A stretch of 35,084 bases of DNA from a virus, in the IMG/VR virus record IMGVR_UViG_3300019776_000110, positions 1 to 35,084 of that record, one strand, 5' to 3'. The translations under genes and the position numbers were made by a program. The notes below the pieces were generated by a model. The model was not told the DNA's origin. It made no database searches and saw only the letters and a program-made list of their open reading frames with translations. This document shows positions 29,284-35,084 of the stretch, piece by piece (within the stretch, counting starts at the first letter, position 1; each line of letters starts with the position of its first letter).

Positions 29284-30549
29284 TTACTCCCATGCTCCAG
29301 TTTGAGGATTCCATTTAAACGCTGGAGTTGCTGCTCTAGATTGTGATTTGGCTTCAGGTTTAGCTTCTGTCTTTTCAGTAGCAAAAACTTGTTGCAAGTT
29401 AGCTGGGACTGGCTTCTGATGTGTTGCATAAGTAGAAGCAATAGTATTTTTAGCAAACTCTTTTTGACCCTCTGTCGTTGCTTTAATCGTATCTTTAAAG
29501 CCAGTAATGTTGTTAAAGTTAGGCACTAATCCAGCCAATATACGCTCATCACCACCATTAAGAACACCTAAAGAATGGGCGTTTTTACCAGTCAATACAA
29601 CTGTATTGTATTTTTCTTGCACTAATTGTCTAGTTTGCGGATTAGCAATATCTTTTGTAGATAAGTCTTTAATGGCGTTGTAGTAATTATTTAAAGCTTT
29701 TTGATAATCGAGTGCGCCAGTAACAGATTTGGCCGCTTCTCCCGTTAATGGTTCAGCTTGTTTAGCTCTCCATTCTTGCTGCTGTTTAGGACTTAAACCA
29801 GCTGGCATAGGAATAGATGTATCAGGTTTAGCTAATACAGGACTAGTTGGGCTAACTGTTGGGTAATTAGGTTGCCCATTCATAGCTGGTGCAGCAGTAG
29901 CTCCACCAATGCCACCAATTCCAGACGGTACAGGAATCCCCTCAAATTGCAATCTAGCTAATTCAGCTGGAGCAATAGCTTGCTTACCAACGCCCATTGG
30001 CCTAAATGTGCTTTGAGGATTTGGAGAGTTAGCATCCCATATTCCTCGCATTGTATTCTGAGTTTTAGGATCAACTAAATCGACTTCTTTCCAAGCTGGC
30101 TCTTTGAATTGTTGCTCAAGAAGCTTAGTTCCAAGAGTTGTTTCAATACCTGTAGCATTTGGTCTAAGTAATTTAGCGATAGCCATTTGATTATTGCCAA
30201 CTTGTGCTGGAATAACTGTTTTAGTTGGGCCTTGTTCACCAGCACCATAAACCGTTTCTTCGGGGCTTCCTTTAGCTAATCTTAAAGCTTCTGCAATATT
30301 TGTTTGGGCTAAAGCTTGTTGAGCATTTTGAATTTGTTGCTGTTTTTGTTCTGCATTTTTTTCAATATAAGCGCCTAATACAGGGCTTAAAGAAGATTGC
30401 AATTGTTGAGTCCAAGATGGAGCAACAAATCGATTGCCAATCATTTGACCTTGAGGTTGATTCATGCCAGATTGCAAGAGCATCTGAGCGTATTTTCTTT
30501 GCCTGTCAATTTCTTGAAGACTTTGGTCTTGATTCATCATATCTGCCAT
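29284..30549 (-). CDS. Ejection-type virion protein, unknown family
   Basis: 421 residues. Gln-rich helical N-terminus (MADMMNQDQSLQEIDRQRKY, later AEQKQQQIQNAQQALAQT), then a Pro/Gly linker and helical C-terminal part, ending NPQTGAWE. A likely internal virion or ejection protein by position and composition. AAGGAAT before ATG 30549. Confidence 0.55.
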   Translation of the reverse strand: MADMMNQDQSLQEIDRQRKYAQMLLQSGMNQPQGQMIGNRFVAPSWTQQLQSSLSPVLGAYIEKNAEQKQQQIQNAQQALAQTNIAEALRLAKGSPEETVYGAGEQGPTKTVIPAQVGNNQMAIAKLLRPNATGIETTLGTKLLEQQFKEPAWKEVDLVDPKTQNTMRGIWDANSPNPQSTFRPMGVGKQAIAPAELARLQFEGIPVPSGIGGIGGATAAPAMNGQPNYPTVSPTSPVLAKPDTSIPMPAGLSPKQQQEWRAKQAEPLTGEAAKSVTGALDYQKALNNYYNAIKDLSTKDIANPQTRQLVQEKYNTVVLTGKNAHSLGVLNGGDERILAGLVPNFNNITGFKDTIKATTEGQKEFAKNTIASTYATHQKPVPANLQQVFATEKTEAKPEAKSQSRAATPAFKWNPQTGAWE

Positions 30550-30558
30550 GATTATTCC

Positions 30559-30891
30559 TTAAGGTTTGATGCCAAAACTGCCGCCATAAGGATTAAATCC
30601 TATTTGGCTAGTCATAGAAGTGTCCAAACCATTTAATGAAGGTGATGTGTAACCGCTTGATAAATAGTTTGTATTAGAAGAAGGCATACCTCTTAGCATG
30701 GAAGCTAAAGCCATTGGACTCATTTGAGGTGCGCCACCGCCCATTGAAGGCGGAGTCATATTTTGCTGCATTCTTTGAGCAGCATTTCTTTGATTAGCTA
30801 ATTGATCATTGATATTTTGAACTTTTGCTTGCATATCTTGTTCATTTAAATTCAATGCTTGTGGTGCATATTGTTGTAAGTAAGGATTCAT
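30559..30891 (-). CDS. Small Gln/Met/Pro-rich virion-type protein
   Basis: 110 residues: a helical Gln/Asn-rich N-terminus (NPYLQQYAPQALNLNEQDMQ), a Met/Pro/Gly-rich middle (GGGAPQMSPMALASML) and a flexible end. ATG 30891 overlaps the previous stop (ATGA) with AGAAG upstream; a TTG five codons earlier is less likely. Unknown function. Confidence 0.6.
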   Translation of the reverse strand: MNPYLQQYAPQALNLNEQDMQAKVQNINDQLANQRNAAQRMQQNMTPPSMGGGAPQMSPMALASMLRGMPSSNTNYLSSGYTSPSLNGLDTSMTSQIGFNPYGGSFGIKP

Positions 30892-31196
30892 AATCTTCTT
30901 ATCCAAGGTAGTTCTTCAAAAAATACATATAAATGCCGCCAGTTTTCTGTGTTTATTACATCTTTATTTTTAGGATAAAACTCAACAGCATCAAAATTAG
31001 AAAATCCACAATCATCTTTTATTTGTTGCAAATCTTCCCATTTAATACCATCTTGCTTATCTTTTCTTTTAATATCCAATCTTAAAGTTCCATTATCTTG
31101 AAACCCATAAACTTCATAAACATCAGATTCCCAGCAACCTACAGAGTCTTCTAAAAAGTATGATTTAACCTTTTTATAAACTTTTTTCATTACCAT
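30888..31196 (-). CDS. DUF7694-like protein
   Basis: 102 residues. DGIKWEDLQQIKDDCGFSNF followed by DAVEFYPKNKDVINTENWRH is a recognisable phage family (DUF7694) of unknown function, often beside structural genes. The N-terminus is basic. Coupled to both neighbours by overlaps. Confidence 0.7.
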   Translation of the reverse strand: MVMKKVYKKVKSYFLEDSVGCWESDVYEVYGFQDNGTLRLDIKRKDKQDGIKWEDLQQIKDDCGFSNFDAVEFYPKNKDVINTENWRHLYVFFEELPWIRRL

Positions 31197-32311
31197 CCAC
31201 TCATAATTGCAGCGCCACCTAACATACCGCCAAGACCCATAAGACCGCTAGTAAAAGAAGATTGCCTTGCAGCAGCAGCATTAGCAGCAGCCTGTTGTTG
31301 GGCTTGTTGATTTGTATAAGCTCCAAGAACATCAGCGCCAGAAGTAGTTGCTTGTTGATTTACTCCACTAAAAGTGGGATTTGTAACTTGCGATCCAGCT
31401 CTTAATTGTTGCAATGTATTCATTGGCAAATTGTAAGCAGTTAAACCTTGACCAAGGTTGGCTTGCAAAGCAGCATTATTAGCAGCTTGTTGAGCAAGTT
31501 GATTTGAATATTGTTGCTGTTCTGCTGTATTTCCAAATTGACCTGCTTGCAAACCTTGACCAAAGAATTGATTTTGAGCGTTTAATCCAGTTAATTGAGC
31601 TTGATTCATTAAATCATTTTGCTGTTGAGCTAACTGTTGTTTTGCGTTGTTATATGCTTCTGAACCTTGCATAATGCCTTGGTTAGCTAACTGAGCATCT
31701 AGTTGCTTAGATTGTCTATCCATTTGTGGCTGAAGTCTTTGCATAACCAAATTAGAAGCTTTATCCCAAGCTTGCATACCTTGATCGCCTAAAGATGTTT
31801 GTAATTCAGGGCCACCACCAATCATCTGTTGTTGATATTGAGATACATCAAATGGTTGTCCATAAGCATTTTGAACTTGCCCAAGAACTGTATTTCCTAA
31901 ATTGCCAAGACTAATACTTTGTTGATTTTGTAAATCTAAAAGTTGTTGTTGCTCTGGAGAAAGATTGGTAGCAGATGACCAAATAGGATTGCCAGAGGCA
32001 TCTGTTCCAGTAATTTGATACTGAATATTTCCATAAGGATTATATTGATTTACACGATTAGCAGCAGTAGATGTTTGAGTAGCAGCTAAGTTGCCTTGAG
32101 CTGTTAATTTAGCTGCTTTTACAGCATCAGAATCTCCTGACTGAACATCCAAAGAACTTCCATAATTGCGATAACTACCCGTATATGGATTTAAGGTAAC
32201 ATTTCCAGAATTATCTGTTGTTACTGGTTGATTAGATTGACTATAATTTGGAAGGTTTGGTGTCCAACCAGATGTATTCCAATTGCCATTTATTAAATTA
32301 CCGCCACCCAT
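31190..32311 (-). CDS. Gln/Asn/Ala-rich ejection or internal virion protein
   Basis: 373 residues, unusually rich in Gln, Asn, Ala and Gly. An N-terminal beta-type part (NPYTGSYRNYGSSLDVQSGD) and a long helical stretch (LQNQQSISLGNLGNTVLGQV, YSNQLAQQAANNAALQANLG) end in a Gly/Met-rich hydrophobic tail (LMGLGGMLGGAAIMSGW) that could enter a membrane. It comes after the neck genes where ejection proteins are found. AAGGAG before ATG 32311. Confidence 0.55.
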   Translation of the reverse strand: MGGGNLINGNWNTSGWTPNLPNYSQSNQPVTTDNSGNVTLNPYTGSYRNYGSSLDVQSGDSDAVKAAKLTAQGNLAATQTSTAANRVNQYNPYGNIQYQITGTDASGNPIWSSATNLSPEQQQLLDLQNQQSISLGNLGNTVLGQVQNAYGQPFDVSQYQQQMIGGGPELQTSLGDQGMQAWDKASNLVMQRLQPQMDRQSKQLDAQLANQGIMQGSEAYNNAKQQLAQQQNDLMNQAQLTGLNAQNQFFGQGLQAGQFGNTAEQQQYSNQLAQQAANNAALQANLGQGLTAYNLPMNTLQQLRAGSQVTNPTFSGVNQQATTSGADVLGAYTNQQAQQQAAANAAAARQSSFTSGLMGLGGMLGGAAIMSGW

Positions 32312-32312
32312 T

Positions 32313-32750
32313 TCATGCTCCTTGTAAACTTGATGAGGGCTTTAGTTTTAACCATTTACAGTCTTCAGCTCTCATCGACATAATCATTAAATCGCCATGT
32401 TCGTGGGCATCTTTAATAACCGTTTCAACTCTGAAACCAAGGTGTCGGTTCAATCGGATGGCATCTTCGTTTGATGCTTCCAATGACACTACTATAACCT
32501 TTTTTTTCAGTTTGTTAAAGGGGTAATCGAAAGTAGCCCACAATAAATCTTTACTCATCCAATGCTCGCCAACGCTACCAATGTGCATACCACAAGCATT
32601 TTCTACAAAATTACAATAAGCCACGACTGCGACTAATTGCTCATCCTTTTTTTGACCTATAAAAGTAGATTGTTCTGGCATCTTTTGGAACAAAATACGC
32701 TCGATCCATTGGCGTAGTTCCTCTTGATTATCAGTAACAATCTTCCTCAA
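32313..32750 (-). CDS. GNAT-type acetyltransferase-like protein
   Basis: 145 residues with the GNAT order: an N-terminal helix, beta strands with LVAVVAYCNF, and the late motif VSLEASNEDAIRLNRHLGFR before the C-terminal strand. GNAT-like proteins occur in this place in T7-like phages (gp13-type internal virion proteins); acetyltransferase activity is not certain, since the CoA-loop (usually Q/RxxGxG/A) is poor. The start is TTG at 32750 overlapping the stop of the gp10-like gene. Confidence 0.7.
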   Translation of the reverse strand: MRKIVTDNQEELRQWIERILFQKMPEQSTFIGQKKDEQLVAVVAYCNFVENACGMHIGSVGEHWMSKDLLWATFDYPFNKLKKKVIVVSLEASNEDAIRLNRHLGFRVETVIKDAHEHGDLMIMSMRAEDCKWLKLKPSSSLQGA

Positions 32751-34507
32751 ATAACGCCCCCACGCTCCATCGTGAAATCAGTTGATGCCCAGTGAACATC
32801 AATCCCTTGTGAAGCTAAGTTCAAGCTAATACTTCCGCAATAGCCAATACCTGTAACACTTTGCCAGTCTTTATTAACGGTTAATGTTCCACCCCAAACG
32901 GCTTGATCCCATAAACTGCTTCCCCAAGTACCAACCGCATAAGCAGATGGACTAAATGCCACTTGTCCTAACTGGTTTTGAGTAGCAAAGTCTGTATTTA
33001 AAGCAACAAAAATAGATGGAACACCATTATCTGTTAAAAGAATAGGGCGAACCATCATAAAACGCTTGTTTTGACCTCTGGAATCAAAGTAGTTGTACGC
33101 TTGTTGAACTGTCGCTGTAATATTGTTGCCATCATCAGCAAAAGTATCGTAAAAATGACCTACAAATCCATTACCACCAAAATACATTTGGTTTTTGTCG
33201 TGGACTTCCCAGCAATAAGCTTCAATATTGGTAAATCTAGCCCAAGACTTTGTAATGGTGTGCATGACAAATTGCTCCATTCCTGTAGATGTAGGAATGG
33301 ACAAAATAAGCATATTTTCACTAGCAAAATAGTTGATTTGCCAACCATCTAAATCATAATAAAGCGTTGCAGCTTGAGAAACTGCGTAGAAAATCTTATC
33401 TGTAAGGTTTACCCTAGGGTCTAATCGGCTAGATTGCAATGCAGAAGCCAATGGCACTAAACCATCTTGAGTTAGCAATAGAAGGTCGCCAGCCCATTTA
33501 AAGAAGCATCTACGGTTAAATGTTTGACCCATTTGCCAAACGCCTTTTAAAGCCCATGTAGCAGCATCTGAAGGGTCTGTACCGTTATAAACGATAACTT
33601 CACCCATATTAGTTACAAATACTGCGTAATCGTCTGCGCCTTGACCAGCATCTAGCGTCCAAGTACCCATTGCTTGTAAGAATCCACCATTTCTAGCAAT
33701 CCCACCAAAATCTAATGCGCTTGCAGTACCAGCAATTGAATTAACAGGTAAATACCAGCACTTAAGCGTGTCTTTTTGCGTGAAATATAGGCGATTTTTA
33801 AATAGATTGACGTTAATAAATGTAGAGTTATCAACACCGCCAATGCCTAATGGGTCATAAACGCCTGTAACCGTTGGATCAGTAGCTGGCGCTGATGCCA
33901 TTACATAAGTAAATGTATCTGCATCTACTCTAGTAATGATAAAAGTACCGTTATATTGACTAGGTGAAAACCCTGTAACTGTTACAACATTACCCGTTAC
34001 TAAACCATGAGCTACGCTAGTGTTTACTGTGGCAGTAGTAGTTGAATGGGTTACAGAGCTAATAGTCTGAGCTGTATCAGTCGTAGCAATCGTGAACCAA
34101 TTTGTGCCATCGTACACTTGAACAGGGTCTGAACCATTACAAGCTACCAAATATTTACCGCCAGCAGTTGATACATTGACGTGCTGAAACTTGTCATTAG
34201 CCAAACCAGTTACTTTTTCAACGGCTGGGCCATCATCAGCTTGATAAATCTTAGTTCCAGCTGCTGCAAATAAAGTTTGACTTGTTGCACCAGCATAATT
34301 CATTAAAGAATGAACTGCGCCTGTAATGCCTGTTGAATACTTGGTGTAGCCTTTTCTAAGGGTTACATCAGTAGGCGTTGGAAACCAATTCACCATCTGA
34401 ACGGCATCCATTGGATCCATGTTAGCTAATGAATCTCTAGCGTTCCAACCACCCAAAGGAGCTGGAACGGATGCAGTTACCGCATTTCTACGCTGTGGGA
34501 TAGCCAT
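32747..34507 (-). CDS. Packaged-DNA stabilisation / tail tubular B-like protein
   Basis: 586 residues. The N-terminus, VPAPLGGWNARDSLANMDPM followed by VNWFPTPTDVTLRKGYTKY, is typical of short-tailed phage stabilisation proteins (P22 gp10 or T7 gp12-like), followed by a propeller-like beta domain (repeats around DGTNWF, KNRLYFTQ, GDLLLLTQDGL) and the end segment WGSSLWDQAVWGG. It would close the tail hub after the neck adaptor. An Ig-like insert (about 160-215, SVTHSTTTATVNTSVAHGLV) may be an accessory domain. The HNH gene lies directly upstream on the opposite strand. Confidence 0.75.
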   Translation of the reverse strand: MAIPQRRNAVTASVPAPLGGWNARDSLANMDPMDAVQMVNWFPTPTDVTLRKGYTKYSTGITGAVHSLMNYAGATSQTLFAAAGTKIYQADDGPAVEKVTGLANDKFQHVNVSTAGGKYLVACNGSDPVQVYDGTNWFTIATTDTAQTISSVTHSTTTATVNTSVAHGLVTGNVVTVTGFSPSQYNGTFIITRVDADTFTYVMASAPATDPTVTGVYDPLGIGGVDNSTFINVNLFKNRLYFTQKDTLKCWYLPVNSIAGTASALDFGGIARNGGFLQAMGTWTLDAGQGADDYAVFVTNMGEVIVYNGTDPSDAATWALKGVWQMGQTFNRRCFFKWAGDLLLLTQDGLVPLASALQSSRLDPRVNLTDKIFYAVSQAATLYYDLDGWQINYFASENMLILSIPTSTGMEQFVMHTITKSWARFTNIEAYCWEVHDKNQMYFGGNGFVGHFYDTFADDGNNITATVQQAYNYFDSRGQNKRFMMVRPILLTDNGVPSIFVALNTDFATQNQLGQVAFSPSAYAVGTWGSSLWDQAVWGGTLTVNKDWQSVTGIGYCGSISLNLASQGIDVHWASTDFTMERGGVI

Positions 34508-34509
34508 GT

Positions 34510-34540
34510 TATAATATTCCCATAGTTAATATACGGGGAT
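34510..34540 (+). promoter_or_regulatory. TATAAT and RBS-covering hairpin before the HNH gene
   Basis: TATAAT (34510-34515) is followed at once by ATTCCC (34515-34520), which can pair (one G-U) with GGGGAT (34535-34540), the ribosome-binding site of the HNH gene. ATTCTT and AAGAAT also flank the ATG itself (34539-34554). No clear -35. Confidence 0.45.
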
Positions 34541-34544
34541 TCTT

Positions 34545-35030
34545 ATGGAAGAATGGAAAAATGTAGTTGGTTTTGAGGAATTGTATGAAGTTTCTAATCA
34601 TGGACAAATACGATCCAAAAAAACAAATAAAATTAAAAAGCCAACTTACAGCAAACAAGAAAAGCGACTTTATGTTGGATTGTGGAAAAACAATAAAATA
34701 AAAATTTGCAAGCCACATAGGCTTGTTCTTGAAGCTTTTATTGGTCAATGTCCGCAAGGAATGGAAGGCTGTCACAATGATGGAAATTCCATAAATAATC
34801 ATATTTCCAATCTTCGCTGGGATACTCCAAAAAACAATCATGCCGATAAAATTAAACATGGTACTACTAATCGTGGTGAGCGTTGCGGAACTGCAAAATT
34901 GACTCTTGAACAAGTTAGAGCAATTCGTAAAGACGATAGACTTCAGCGGATTATTGCAAAAGAATATCAAGTTCAACAAAGTCTTATTAGTCGCATTAAA
35001 AATGGCGTTAGATGGCAACATGATATTTAA
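34545..35030 (+). CDS. HNH homing endonuclease with NUMOD4 domain
   Basis: 161 residues. NUMOD4 part: EEWKNVVGFEELYEVSNHGQ; HNH core: HRLVLEAFIGQCPQGMEGCH followed by NDGNSINNHISNLRWDT; a C-terminal helix-turn-helix (AKLTLEQVRAIRKDDRLQRI) for specificity. It is inserted between the neck adaptor and the gp10-like gene. The gene crosses the contig end: bases 1-45 repeat its 3' part. Its stop overlaps the convergent neck gene stop. Confidence 0.9.
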   Translation: MEEWKNVVGFEELYEVSNHGQIRSKKTNKIKKPTYSKQEKRLYVGLWKNNKIKICKPHRLVLEAFIGQCPQGMEGCHNDGNSINNHISNLRWDTPKNNHADKIKHGTTNRGERCGTAKLTLEQVRAIRKDDRLQRIIAKEYQVQQSLISRIKNGVRWQHDI

Positions 35031-35084
35031 CTGCCATACGAAGTGTCAGGAATATTAGCCCAAGAGATAAGCACTTCGCTTGGA
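34986..35084. repeat. Terminal direct repeat, right copy (circular overlap)
   Basis: Exact copy of bases 1-99. Positions 35027-35084 repeat the 3' end of the neck-protein gene annotated at 42-944. Treat one copy as redundant; the unique circle is 34,985 bp. Confidence 0.9.

Overview
The window is one circular genome of a tailed bacteriophage. Bases 1-99 recur exactly as bases 34986-35084, so the unique sequence is 34,985 bp; the 99-bp repeat looks like an assembler overlap at an arbitrary opening point, because it lies in the 3' end of a homing-endonuclease gene that reads intact across the junction. Sequence is A+T rich and nearly fully coding. The head and tail genes combine a P22-like portal and probable P22 gp4/gp10-like neck proteins, a scaffold and long Gln/Ala-rich ejection-type proteins with a short lysis cassette. 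There is no tape measure or tail tube, so a short-tailed (podovirus) virion is likely. No integrase, DNA polymerase, RNA polymerase or tRNA gene was seen. The host is not stated by the sequence; a Gram-negative (perhaps freshwater betaproteobacterial) host is an inference from the protein families.

Layout. (i) Late genes fill most of the minus strand and run through the circle junction: small proteins 13434-12511, terminase small and large subunits, portal, three structural or fibre-like proteins, a glycosyltransferase-like protein, scaffold, major capsid protein, small head proteins, a neck adaptor, (junction), a gp10-like stabilisation protein, a GNAT protein, ejection-type proteins, an S74 tail fibre, then holin and M15 endolysin ending at 22976. 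(ii) A second minus-strand block, 16351-13421, holds a replication-initiator-like protein, a C5-cytosine methyltransferase, three small proteins, a Ref-like HNH nuclease and a RusA resolvase. (iii) A plus-strand early block, 17144-22983, diverges from a Cro/YdaS-like repressor at 17034. It carries an SSB-like protein, a row of very small genes joined by a repeated 25-bp junction, a DpdA-like base-exchange enzyme with QueD, a PD-(D/E)XK exonuclease, an HNH endonuclease and small accessory genes.

How it fits together. SSB-like protein, exonuclease, RusA and the Ref-like nuclease form a recombination/replication set that must borrow the host polymerase. DpdA-like plus QueD suggests 7-deazaguanine modification of phage DNA, and the Dcm-type enzyme a second, methyl mark; both would resist restriction. 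Portal, scaffold, capsid and terminase build and fill heads; holin and endolysin release them.

Most notable points. The capsid gene is split by a 754-nt group IA intron that carries a GIY-YIG endonuclease. Four more HNH-type endonucleases sit between genes, several with the ribosome-binding site or start codon in a hairpin. Promoters on both strands share one architecture in which a short stem-loop of varying sequence but constant position lies at the expected transcript 5' end. A promoter/terminator-bounded RNA near 16650-16800 can fold in two mutually exclusive ways. The glycosyltransferase appears to lack any AUG/GUG/UUG start for its full-length frame.
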